Assembly (NCBI GenBank): GCA_021292165.1
Contig: CM037876.1
Coordinates: forward strand, 37,496,575 to 37,560,574
Source: Shinisaurus crocodilurus
Taxonomy: Eukaryota; Chordata; Lepidosauria; Squamata; Shinisauridae
DNA: 64,000 bases
Direction of reading: 5' to 3'
Under the pieces are notes generated by a model. The model had not been told where the DNA came from. It searched no databases and saw nothing but the letters and a program-made list of their open reading frames with translations. Below are positions 46,251 through 55,792 of this stretch, in pieces. Within the stretch, counting starts at the first letter, position 1. Each line of letters begins with the position of its first letter. A program made the position numbers and the translations under genes.

Positions 46251-46806
46251 TTCTCCAAGGCGGTCAGGGTACACTACTATATACGTTTCCTCTCGCCACT
46301 TTTATCCTCAGGGTAACCCTTTGAGATAGGTTAGGCTAAGAGAGGGGTGCAGAACCACCTTCGGCCCAAGGGCCAAATGGCACTTCAGAGAAGCTTTTGG
46401 GGCCCGTAGTCCAGTGGTGAGTGTGGGCAAAGGCAATGGGGTTGGGGCCCAAATACTGAAAATACCAGCATATTGTAGCTTAAAGCTCTTACTGCCAGTA
46501 ACAAAGCCTTAGGAGAGGCATTTCAACATTTTGGAATGGGCATAAAACTGCACAAAAGCTGGGAAATCATCACATGATTGAGGGTTGAGGGAAAGGAGGG
46601 GGGTCTGGGAAAGGGACATGGCAATCCTGAAACCCTGCAGGGCTGGATTGGGACCCCAGGATGGCTGGATTGGCCCTCAGCTCTGAGGTTCTGCACCCCT
46701 GGGCCAAGAGATAGTGACTGTGTGAAGATCACATTCTTGGCTGGGGATTTGAACCTGGGACTTCCCAGTCTTACTCCATCACTCTAACCATGACGCCACA
46801 GTGGCT
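46251..46806 (-). mobile_element. tRNA-derived SINE split by a hAT element
   Basis: Flanks of the inserted hAT join into one antisense SINE: ttttatcctcagggtaaccc and gagataggttaggctaaga, then gtgactgtgtgaagatcac, B box antisense gatttgaacctggg, and the end ctctaaccatgacgccacag. Its 3' part differs from the Sauria-like copies, so it may belong to an older, MIR-like group. Confidence 0.65.
46342..46701 (+). mobile_element. hAT non-autonomous element (CAGGGGTGCAGAACC family), 360 bp
   Basis: Ends GAGGGGTGCAGAACC and GGTTCTGCACCCCTG are inverted. Flanks GGCTAAGA (46334-46341) and GGCCAAGA (46702-46709) are an 8-bp duplication with one mismatch, and lie inside a SINE. Confidence 0.85.
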
Positions 46807-47050
46807 GTCTCTCCTCATCCACACCAGGAGAAATCCCTGAATTTCTAACAAGTTCTTCCAGGTCCTCAATCATTGTGATCTGGGTTTGGTCTTCTAGTGA
46901 CACAGCAACGATACCTTAATCTTTAATTATCTCAAGGAAAGATATATATTTAACATAAACTTAATGTACTGGTAATGGTGTGTGCACAGAAGTGGACCAT
47001 GTAGGCCACGGAGAGCTCTGGAGGCCAAAAGGCCCGTGGCGCCAAATAAA

Positions 47051-47170
47051 GCATACCCTCCAACATTTCACAGATGAAAATAGGGACACACATGTGAATT
47101 TGTAAGGGGTATGGTTAAGCAACATGAAGGTGTGATCAAGAGGGTGTGGCCAGGCAACCAAAGGGCATGG
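47051..47170 (+). mobile_element. MITE fragment (CATACCCTCCAACATTTC end)
   Basis: The word accctccaacatttcacag, extended by atgaaaatagggacacac, occurs again inverted at 57031-57072. This indicates a shared terminal sequence of a dispersed element, possibly hAT. Confidence 0.45.
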
Positions 47171-47289
47171 TCAAGTACAAAAGTTATTAGAGGAAACACA
47201 CAAAACTGCAGTATTTTCTCCCTTTCACCTAGAACCTGGGGTTATCCACTAAACCTAAATGGTGGCACATTTCCGACAAACAAAATGAA

Positions 47290-47816
47290 GTATTTCTTTG
47301 CATAGTGCATAGTTAAACTGTGGAATTCACTGCCACAGGATCAGGATGTAGCAATGGCTGCCAACTTGGAGTAGACAAATTCTTGGAGGTTAGTATCTAG
47401 TTTCCCTTCTCAGGCATTATATTACTGATAAGGCTATCAATAGATTAGTCATGATGGCTACATAGCATCTCCAGGTTTGGAGACACCATGCCTCTGAATA
47501 CCAGTTGCTGGGGAACAGGAGTGGGAGCGTACTGTTACCCTCATGTCCTTCTTAAGAGCTTTCCAGAGCATCTGGTTGCAGGGCCGGTGCTACCATTAGG
47601 CCAACTAGGCAGCTGCCTAGGGCGCAGGGCTAAAGGGGGCGCCAGAAACGCCTAAAAAAATAATAATACATCGCTCTCAAGAGGGGGGGGCGCTAAATAT
47701 CTGATCTTGCCTAGGGCACCAAACTGCCTTGCACCGTTCCTGTCTGGTTGGTCACTGTGGGAAACAGGATGCTGGACCAGATAGGCCTTTCCAGTAGGGC
47801 TCTTTTTATGGTCTTA
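47290..47816 (+). mobile_element. Old dispersed repeat (LINE-like 3' region), split by a MITE
   Basis: The flanks give taaactgtggaattcactgc, gctgccaacttgg, cagttgctggggaacagga and, after the MITE, gtcactgtgggaaacaggat, tgctggaccagatagg. I recognise this run of phrases as a common amniote repeat but cannot name the family. Confidence 0.5.
47579..47742 (+). mobile_element. hAT MITE (CAGGGCCGGTGCTACC family), perfect duplication
   Basis: Starts CAGGGCCGGTGC and ends GCACCGTTCCTG. The flanks are identical: TCTGGTTG at 47571-47578 and 47743-47750. A second copy in opposite orientation, also with a perfect duplication, is at 51472-51636. The internal palindrome cctaggcagctgcctagg-like segment is shared. 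Confidence 0.92.
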
Positions 47817-48264
47817 TGGGGCCAGTTCGCACGACCCAGGCTGTGAGCAGGGGAGGCACCATGGGGCCGTACACGGGGTCCAGTGGGGCACCGCAGACGA
47901 CCTGCGCCCTGCGTGCATGGGTGGACCCTGCAGTCCCCGCACCGCAGTGCGGGCCTCCCGGCGCTAGGGGGCAGTGGCTTGGGATGCCCAGAGGGGCCGT
48001 TTGCCCCTACAGGCCACAGTGGCCACAGCTCCGGCTGCTCTGGGCAGCCGTCTCTGTGCGACCCCTGCGGGACGGCCGCCCGCTGTTTGCACAGCAGGGT
48101 GGCCACACGCGGTAGGGGCTTACCCCTCTACTGCCCATGGTCACTTTGCATGCATCCCACACACGGCCTTCCCGCGGGGGTGCCCCCGGTCGGCGTTCGC
48201 ATGACACGGAAACTGTGGGGGACTTCTGCTCCCCCGCGGTTCCCGTGTTGTGCGAACACGCCCA
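47817..48264. mobile_element. CpG-rich palindromic TIR element, 448 bp, perfect duplication
   Basis: Ends TGGGGCCAGTTCGCAC and GTGCGAACACGCCCA are inverted. Flanks TGGTCTTA (47809-47816) and TGGTCTTA (48265-48272) are identical 8-bp repeats. The interior is very GC- and CpG-rich (gaccctgcagtccccgcacc), which makes long overlapping frames on both strands that are not genes. CpG retention suggests youth. The 8-bp duplication fits hAT or P superfamily. Confidence 0.8.
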
Positions 48265-48272
48265 TGGTCTTA

Positions 48273-48559
48273 ACCTAGCACAGAGAGGAAGGCATGAACA
48301 CATTCTCTTACAACAAGATGCAAGCCCAGGCCATATCTACAAACCCAGGTTGCTTAAGTTACTTGGTTTGCATGAAGATGTCCTTCCTTTTGTCTGTTAG
48401 ACTTATGGATTGAATAAGGCAATCTGGAGGTTAATTTTTGACAGCCAAGTTCAAAGCACAAGCCTTTTAAGGGTACAAACTGTGTCAGTCTTCAGAATAA
48501 ATTCATGAGAACTCCCCATTATAAGTATCTGACCACCAAGTTTGGGATATAGCCCTAAA
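48273..48559. other. Unannotated stretch
   Basis: Nothing recognisable. Confidence 0.4.
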
Positions 48560-48868
48560 TGATAAACTAACTTGTAGAATCAAATGCAAAAAGGGACAGT
48601 TAAAGAAGAATAATTGTATGGATATATGGAATCAATTATTAGACTATGTATTAATAAAGGGGAAGGGGAGTATGCCTTGTCAGGATATGTTATATTTTTG
48701 GAATGTGGAATTTAATTGATCAAGGGGATGGAAGTATATTAGTTGGTCCCTAGGTGGGTGGGGGGTGCACCTTATGATTTATTCTAGTTGTATGTTTTTG
48801 TTTTACAGTTTTGTATGTAGTTTATAATAACTAAATAAAATTTATTTAAAAAAATAAAAAACACTCTC
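48560..48868 (+). mobile_element. L1-type LINE 3' end fragment
   Basis: The sequence gtatggatatatggaatcaa through gtttataataactaaataaa, ending in an A-rich tail, resembles the end of ORF2 and the 3' UTR with poly(A) of squamate L1 elements. It is short and broken. Confidence 0.45.
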
Positions 48869-48998
48869 TGACCATCAAGGGCTATTCCTGGAGTTCCGAT
48901 AGTTTTACAGACTGATGCTATAAATGTTCATTCAAAAGCTACTCCCACTTCTTTCAATGGGACTTTACTCTCAAGGAAGTGGCCAAGATACTGCTGCC

Positions 48999-49090
48999 TT
49001 ATAGCACAATCCTAGGCATGATCACTCAGAAGTATGTCCCATGGAATTCAATAGGGCTTACTCCCAAGTAAGTGTACAATTGAATCACAC
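48999..49090. mobile_element. Short palindromic MITE (ATAGGATTGCA type), diverged
   Basis: Contains cacaatcctaggcatgatca and ggcttactcccaagtaagtg around gaattcaatagggc. Same type as 16121-16214. Confidence 0.5.
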
Positions 49091-49588
49091 TATTAGATTT
49101 AGGTAAATTCAGTAATAAGTTGTCAAAGAGGGCCACCGGTATTGACTATGCTTTGTTAAAAGACTCAGAAGGCCTAACAGGTTTTTTTTTATTATTATGG
49201 AGAAAGGGTATGCCTTAAATATAAATGTATTCTGGGACAAAATATTTCAACCTTTATTCTTTTTTTAAAAAAATTCATGGTTAGAGGTTGATAAATATTT
49301 TTCCTTCCCACAACTCATATATCTTGCATTTGAGCACATATATCCAGTATTAAACACTGAAGCACCATGTTTTAAAGCAATCTACAACACTGACCATCAC
49401 ATCTTGTGGCAGCAAATTGATTATGCATTGTGTGAAGAAGTATGGTGTAATTGAAGGATAATTGTGAAATGCTGCTCCTTGCTAGAAGAAGAGGTAGCAG
49501 CAGCAGTGCCAGTACCAGGATGACTTTTCCAAAATTATATTATTACATAATATCTTGTATATTATAATTATTACATTATTATATTATA
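49091..49588. other. Unannotated AT-rich stretch
   Basis: Nothing recognisable apart from AT-rich simple sequence at the right end. Confidence 0.4.
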
Positions 49589-49837
49589 TATTTTATTTAT
49601 TTATTTATTTATTATATTTATACCCCGCCTTTTTTCCTGCAAGGAACCCAAGGCAGCTTACATAATCCTCCTCCTCCTCTCCATTTTATCCTCACAACAA
49701 CAACCCTGTGAGGTAGGTTAGGCTGAGAGTCAGTGACTGGCCCAAAGTCACCCAGTGAGTTTCATGGCTGAGCGGGGACTAGAACCCGGATCTCCTGAGT
49801 CCCAGTCCAACACTCTAACCACTACGCCACACTGGCT
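49589..49837 (-). mobile_element. Sauria-like SINE, full length, inside an ATATT tract
   Basis: Antisense tail (TTTA)n, ataccccgccttttttcctg, body cccaaagtcacccagtgagt, B box antisense ctagaacccgg, head end ctctaaccactacgccacac. Both flanks are TATTA-type simple sequence. Close to consensus. Confidence 0.9.
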
Positions 49838-49915
49838 TATATTATATTATATTATATTATATTATATTATAATAAATAATATAAAATATTATATTATTTT
49901 ATAATATTTTATAAG
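49838..49915. repeat. (TATTA)n low-complexity tract
   Basis: Repeated tatta units continue from the left flank of the SINE to its right flank. Confidence 0.85.
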
Positions 49916-50196
49916 TGGCATCTGCAACTTAAAAAAAAAACCTTTACCTAAACCCTTAATTGTTGATATCTGGTGTTTTTCAGGGGGGGGGGGGGGATCA
50001 GTGCTTGCAGGGCAATCTCTTTTTGTTTTAAAATTGTCAGGATTGGCACATATTCAACAGGTAAAGCTTACCCACCCACCCCACACCTCCAAACATGGAG
50101 CTTCAGAGAGAAGGGGAAGTTTCTTGCATTTCCTTCTGACACTATATCTCAACTGTTAGAGGCACAGAGTCAGCTCTGTTAGGAAATAAAATCTTT

Positions 50197-50432
50197 GGCA
50201 AGGCGCGTAGTGGTGAGAGTGTTGGATTGGGACTCGGGAGATCTGGGTTCTAGTCCCCGCTCCGCCATGAAACTCACTGGGTGACTTTGGGCCAGTCATT
50301 GCCTCTCAGCCTAACCTACCTCACAGGGCTGTTGTGAGGATAAAATGGAGAGGAGGAGGATTATGTAAGCCACCTTGAGTTCCTTGCAGGAAAAAAGGTG
50401 TGGTATAAATGTAATAAATAAATAAATAAAAA
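50197..50432 (+). mobile_element. Sauria-like SINE, full length
   Basis: Head gcgcgtagtggtgagagtgt, B box gggttctagtcc, body tgggtgactttgggccagtc, tail aggtgtggtataaatgtaat with (AAAT)n. Close to consensus. Confidence 0.9.
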
Positions 50433-50618
50433 GATAGGAATCATGTGATAAATACCCTCATTCACCTCTCCCTTGGTCCAGGCCAGCGGGTGCAGCCTCC
50501 ACCTCCTTTTCAGCAGGTAGAGAATGCGCACGTGCACACACATCCTTGCCTAGGCCTCCCAGCTTAGCAGTGTCTGTCTCTTCGTGGAGACCCTGTGGCT
50601 GTTCGACCCTAAGCACTG

Positions 50619-50721
50619 AGCTACTCTTAAAGGGGCCATGCCATGGGCAAAATTGCAGCTAAGCTAAAACTGCAGGCTTAGCTGCAAATTTGCCCATGGC
50701 ATGGCCCCTTTAAGAGCAGCT
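50619..50721. repeat. Near-perfect hairpin, 45-bp arms, 13-bp loop
   Basis: The left arm (agctactcttaaaggggcca, tgccatgggcaaa, ttgcagctaag) is matched by the right arm (cttagctgcaa, tttgcccatggca, tggcccctttaagagcagct) with very few mismatches. It could be a tiny MITE or, if transcribed, a long hairpin RNA. Confidence 0.85.
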
Positions 50722-51344
50722 TAAAGTAGCTTACAGTTGCAGGAGGCAGGGGAATCCGGGACTCTGCATGACAAAGTGAGAAGCTGTGAGGGCTTAAGGG
50801 TTTTCCTCCCAGCAATTTCGTGGCAATTGGAGACTATGATAAAGTATCTCTTGTTTTCCTAAACTGGATCACTGTCTTCCTTGAAAAATGCTCTGGGCTG
50901 AACTGCTGGAGTACGCCTGACGTAAAATTGATGGTAAAGATTTATTTTGTGAGGTGGATGTTTAAATGGAACTTATCAACAAAATAATATTGTTTCTCAG
51001 TCACTTCAATCAGGGGCTCCATGAGGCATCTTTCCTGGCTCACACAGGCCTATACAACTGTCATGTGGTGACTTACCCATGAGCTGCTTGTTTTAGGCGG
51101 GTGCGGGAAAAGCTTTGTGTTGCCTGACAGTTGTGTCTACTTCCTTGTAAATTGTTAGGAAAAAAGGAGCAAAAGAAACTTCTGTATGGATAAAGTAACT
51201 AACTGACATCAAGGGCCCTGTGGGGAAGAGGAAGGAGTGAAGGCAGAGGGAACATCAGGGCCTGCTCTGGTTGGACTGCCCTCCCCCCAGGGCTAGCTCT
51301 GTTTTTTTATTTATTTAATTAGACTGTACATCGCTCAGAGTGGC

Positions 51345-51405
51345 CAGATGACTGGCCAGAGGGGCGATTCAAAAATTGAATAAACAAATAAATAAATAAA
51401 TAAAG
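51345..51405 (+). mobile_element. LINE/SINE 3' tail scrap
   Basis: Sequence gtacatcgctcagagtggcc to gaataaacaaataaataaat is a typical L2/RTE-like 3' tail. The rest of the copy is missing or too diverged. Confidence 0.5.
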
Positions 51406-51471
51406 TATGATACTAAAATTGCTATAAGAGTAATGCCTATACAGGCAGTGCCCGAGTTACAAACGTCCGAC

Positions 51472-51636
51472 CAGGACCGGTGCAAGGCAGTTTGGTGCCC
51501 TAGGCAAGAACAGATATTTAGCGCCCCCCCTTCCCACTTGAGAGCGCTGTATTTTTTTTAAAGGCGTTTCTGGCACCCCCTTTAGCCCTGCGCCCTAGGC
51601 AGCTGCCTAGTTGGCCTAATGGTAGCACCGGCCCTG
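51472..51636 (-). mobile_element. hAT MITE (CAGGGCCGGTGCTACC family), perfect duplication, nested
   Basis: Inverse orientation of 47579-47742: starts CAGGACCGGTGC and ends GTAGCACCGGCCCTG. The flanks CGTCCGAC (51464-51471 and 51637-51644) are identical. It sits about 30 bp inside the left end of the Tc1/mariner-type element, so it inserted after that element. Confidence 0.93.
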
Positions 51637-51644
51637 CGTCCGAC

Positions 51645-52230
51645 TTACGGACGACGCATACTTACGAATGGACCGCCATACTCGCTCGGAGAGGGAGCTC
51701 CCTCTGCGGCCTTCGGCAGGTGCGCACTTGCATGCTTGGCCATGGGAGCACAGCGCCTGTTGCCGGAGGAGCGGGCCAAACTTTAAGCGCGTGGGGAAGA
51801 GCGGGTGAGGTGGAAAGCCACAAGCAAAACACACCTTTCTCTCTCTCCTTCGCTCTCTCTCTGTCTCGTCCGGCGCTGGGAGGCTTGTGCTGCCGCCGCC
51901 GCCGTCACAACTTTCTCCTCACTTCCTTTGCTGGCGGTTGTTGGCTCCACTACCCACCTGGAGGCCCTTTCTTTCCCCCTTGGACAGGATTCATGCCTTT
52001 TTCCTCCTTGGGGTGGGGAAATTAAAGCCACCACCGCTGCCAAACGAAGAGACTCATCGAGTCGACCTTTTGCAGCAGGAGACGGTCAAGCTCGGAAGGG
52101 GGAAAGGGCAAGTGAGGGGAGCGATTCAAGAGAGAACCAGCAGCGACGGCGGCATCCCAAGCCCCTTCCGTAGGAAAGGATTAACTTCCCCGAGGATTTC
52201 TGTGGTTCCGATCTTCCCTGTTGTTGGCTT
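51645..52230 (+). other. CpG-rich segment resembling a promoter and first exon
   Basis: This segment is far richer in CpG than its surroundings, with gccgccgccgccgtcac, pyrimidine tracts, and agcagcgacggcggcatccc. It ends at a good donor-like site (ttggcttgg/ggtgagat, about 52229), followed by AT-rich intron-like sequence. Overlapping frames exist but I recognise no protein. It may be a host gene 5' end captured by the surrounding transposon, or the transposon's own GC-rich interior. It is not proven to be transcribed. Confidence 0.35.
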
Positions 52231-52992
52231 GGGGTGAGATCTTGCCTTTAAGTCACAGAGTGGTGTGTGTGTTTTAAAACAAAATTATTACAAGCAACAC
52301 TTCATCCGTCCACTCAGAAATAAACCACCGCCCCGCCCCCAGAAACAAAAGTGATCCCAGGGAGTTTAGCCTAACCTGATCTGAAAACAAACAAAACAAA
52401 AAAACCCATTCGCCAGCAGCAGAATCAAACCCTGACTCCTTTTTCTCCCCCCCTCCCATCTAAACTGTTTTTAGAACTGTTTCTTTAATGGCTGGGTACT
52501 GGCTAGATCTAGAAATAAAATAAATAAATTTAATGGGTTTTTTTTTTAACAAAACAGTACAGTACTGTATGTAATATGGTATTAATAATGCAATAAAATC
52601 ATTATACAGTATAATAATAATATTAATATTTTTATTAATATTACACTATTACAGTATTATTATGTACTGTACTGTATGTTATGTTTAAGATATTTTATTG
52701 TATTTAGAAGTGTTTTTTAAGTGTTTTATATGAACAGAAAGGTAAAATAAATACTATACTAAGACAAACATTTGACTAAGTGATGTTTAATAAGAACCGT
52801 ATGTACCGGTACCTGTTCCGACTTACATAGAAAATCGGCTTAAAGACAGACTGAAGAATGGATCTCGTACGTAACTCAGGGACTGCCTGTATACTGATAC
52901 TGATTGAGCAAATTAGGCTAAGCTTTCATTGCATAGAAATGATGAATGCTAATGGAAGCCTTTTTCAACACCAATGTGATCTCCCCCCCCCC

Positions 52993-53242
52993 ATTTATTT
53001 ATTTATTTATTTATTATATTTCTATCCTGCCTTTTTTTTTTTTTCCTGCAAGGAACTCAAGGTGGCTTACATAATCCTCCTCCTCTCCATTTTATCCTCA
53101 CAACAACCCTGTGAGGTAGGTTAGGCTGACAGTCAGTGACTGGCCTAAAGTCACTCAGTGAGCTTCATGGCCGAGTGGGGACTAGAACCTGGATCTCCCG
53201 AGTCCCAGTCCAACACTCTCACCACTATGCCACACTGGCTCT
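52993..53242 (-). mobile_element. Sauria-like SINE, full length
   Basis: Antisense tail (ATTT)n, tttctatcctgccttttttt, body ctgacagtcagtgactggcc, B box antisense ctagaacctgg, head end ctctcaccactatgccacac. A poly(C) run precedes the tail. Confidence 0.88.
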
Positions 53243-53473
53243 CTTTAGGAATTGTATCATGGGAGTAAAGGAAAATCTAATTGGGATCTAGACTAAATGG
53301 CTGCTAAAACATGATCTATTGTTTACTATCACAAACAAGCTTATTCAATGTCATAGCGCCTAGGTTTGGAATCACCTAGAATGCTTTCCTAATGGCATCT
53401 GTTGCTGTTTTATAAATACACATAGTATTCCATCTAGTAGCAAACATTGGAAATACTTCAAAGGCAATTCATG

Positions 53474-53810
53474 CAGGGCTGTTCCCATACATAAGGGGAG
53501 CCGAGGGCCTAATACAATTTTGGAGGCACTCTCGGGGGCCACATTCCAGTGGCAGGCAGGGCCAAAGGTAAAAATAGCAGGGGGCAAAAATACCATAATA
53601 TTTTAGCTCAAAGCTCTTACTGCCAGTAACTAAGTCTCAGGAGAGGCATTTCAACCTTTTAGAACGGGGGGGGGGGAGGTGCAAAAGCCAGGAAACCACC
53701 GAACAATCATTGATTGGGGAAAGGGGGTGGGGCCAAGAGAAGGAGGAGTGGCCTCCTGGAAGCCCAGGTGGGTGGAACTGGCCCAAAGGCCTTCAGGACC
53801 AACACCCTTG
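53474..53810 (+). mobile_element. hAT non-autonomous element (CAGGGGTGCAGAACC family), diverged
   Basis: Interior words cacattccagtggcaggcag, gctcaaagctcttactgcca and ggagaggcatttcaacc match the other three copies. The ends are decayed and no target duplication remains. Confidence 0.65.
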
Positions 53811-53974
53811 CCATAGACCATCTCTTCTAAATTTAAGACTTAGGACGTAGCATTTTAACATACTGTATCCCTATGTCATTTCTTCAACATATTGTGTGGT
53901 GTAGCAGATGGATAATTAAATACAGCTCACAAAGACCTTAGGTCTAATTTCTGCTCAGCTTTTTAGTTCACCGG

Positions 53975-54205
53975 AAGGCCTTAGGTGGTCTGTCATTATA
54001 GGGGCTTTCAAACAATGCTGGCCTGCAGCCACCCTCCATTTTTATTTTCAAAGGATGCCTCTGGGGTTGATGCTTCATTTTGCAATAGGCCACCCTCCCA
54101 GTTTTTTTAAAAAGTTTTTTTCCCCAATTAAAAATCAGGATGAGCAGGGAGCCTGGAAGGCGCCAAGAGAGGTGTCCATGGGCACCATGTTGGAGACCCC
54201 AGTGA
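53975..54205. mobile_element. hAT-type fragment
   Basis: The right end gcaccatgttggagacccca resembles the terminus of the hAT group at 655-1092. The left border is uncertain. A plus-strand open frame of 180 codons begins inside this fragment and has no recognisable domain. Confidence 0.4.
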
Positions 54206-55634
54206 TAGATCTTTGTCAGACCAGAATGTTTGCTGTCTGCTCCTGCCTTGATCTCCAGCCTGACACCAAAGTTGCAAGCATAATAATTCATGATAAACCT
54301 AACAAATGTGATATATGGATGCTGATATGGAAAGACCAGAACAAAATAGATGTAGAAAATGTGGAGAGAAAGCCTGATGGCCCGTCACTCCTGGAATGCT
54401 GTCATAACTTTGTTCCTTCCTGTTTCCCATTTCTTCTTCCTCTGCATAAGCCCCCACCCTGCATAATCCTCATTCACCCTGGGCGAGGGAGGCACAGCCC
54501 GAACAGATCACATCTCCATCTTACACAAAGGGGCACATTTGCAATTCACCCCAAAGAAGTGAAAAACGTCTTGCAGTCTCAAAGAGCTGCAAGATGACCC
54601 TCAGGAACACCCACCCGGTACCACCCCTCCACGGGGTGGGATCCACCAGACGAATCACCTGGGAGGGGAGGGGTCTGGGGAAAGTGGTCTGGGCCAACAT
54701 AGGACCATCAGGTTGTTGGAAGCTGGTGCATGCTCTGCACGGTCCAAGCCCCTGACTTCGGTCAGCAAGCAGCCTTCCAGCCCCGGGCACGGCGCCGGTG
54801 ATCGCCTGCAGGAGAGACCGAGACTAGTAAGTTAGGTTCTCTGGTGCCCTGTTACTTTGTGTCTAGCAAGCCTGTTACATAGCTTATCCTACGCTCAATT
54901 GATCCCCATTGTGACTCATCTGTTTTTACTGTGAAATTCCTGTAGTTTATTAGTCTGCTGTATTAAAGGTGTTGTAAACCAACGTAGATTCCTTGCCTTG
55001 GTCTATTTCCCGAATTCCCATGTCAATTTCAGGTCGCGGCTGTGTTTAGCTCTGGCTAGAGCCGCAAGGGAAGGGTGCCCTCCGTGCTGGTTAACCCTTT
55101 CCATCCCGAACTTATGCAAAGGACCTGCGGAGGTCCTCCACAGAAAACAATCAAGTTATATTCATACTGGGCTTCCCTTTGGATTTCGCCTGTTAAAGGC
55201 ATGTTGTTATGGAGCCCGGGGGTGGGGGTGGGGAATCATGTTTGGTGATAGCAACCTATAGCAAGCAAGTATTACTTGTTGCCTGAAGCAGGGAATCAGG
55301 GCTCAGGACTTGCATCAATGATCTTCTAACAAAATGTCTGCTGACCTCAAAGGAATAGAGCTTTTCTGAGCAAAGAATATAGCAATTGAGCAGTGTGCAC
55401 AATGTCTGTGAGCAGCACAGCAAGAACACTAATCTTATCTTTTACAATACAGATTATATTTTTGAATAGTAGCGGCATATATGCATGCACAGAAAAAGCA
55501 AAGTGTGTCTCTGGAATGTGAACTTGATATCATGTGTCAAAGTTCTGAAAGAGGAATCAGTGGTGCAGATAGGTAATTTTAGACTCTGGACTTCATCGCC
55601 TTGGGGTGGGGGGCTCTTTATATTGTAATACATT
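54206..55634. other. Unannotated stretch, possible LTR-like segment
   Basis: Around 54600-55030 a GC-richer segment is followed by tattaaaggtgttgtaaacc and a U5-like cttgccttggtctatttccc. This hints at an LTR on the plus strand, but I could not find ends or duplications. Confidence 0.25.
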
Positions 55635-55792
55635 TCATAGATCATAGAGTTGGAAGGAGCCTACAAGGCTATCAAGTCCAACCCCCTGCTCAATGCAGGA
55701 AACTAGAGGAGGGGTCTCCCATCCAAGTAATAACCAGGCCTGACCCTGCTTAGCTTTCCACACTCAGACAAGCTGAGCCAGCGTAAGCCACA
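55635..55792 (-). mobile_element. 5S-rRNA-derived SINE with CR1-like tail, full length
   Basis: Antisense of 36251-36415: atcatagagttggaaggagc, gggtctcccatccaagtaat, aggcctgaccctgcttagct, ending agctgagccagcgtaagcca. Well preserved. Confidence 0.85.

Larger units (their letters stand above)
51442..52889. mobile_element. Tc1/mariner-type element (Kanga/Tigger-like ends), 1448 bp
   Basis: Left end CAGGCAGTGCCCGAGTTAC and right end GTAACTCAGGGACTGCCTG are inverted, with TA on both sides (51440-51441 and 52890-52891). Subterminal words ccgacttacggacgac and ccgacttacatag recall mariner-group elements such as Kanga. No transposase frame is present. Instead it carries a CpG-rich segment (about 51645-52230) and AT-rich filler. 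A hAT MITE is inserted at 51472-51636 near the left end. Confidence 0.8.

Noticed and set aside
47711..48400. Frames of up to 131 codons on both strands
   Set aside because: They fall in the CpG-rich TIR element 47817-48264 and have low-complexity, mutually overlapping translations.
51720..52237. Plus-strand frames of 101-122 codons
   Set aside because: They overlap each other in different frames, and none contains a recognisable domain. The region is reported as a CpG-rich segment and not as a CDS.
54055..54597. A 180-codon plus-strand frame
   Set aside because: It begins in a hAT fragment, has no domain, no repeat elsewhere in the window and no splice or promoter context. Judged a chance frame.
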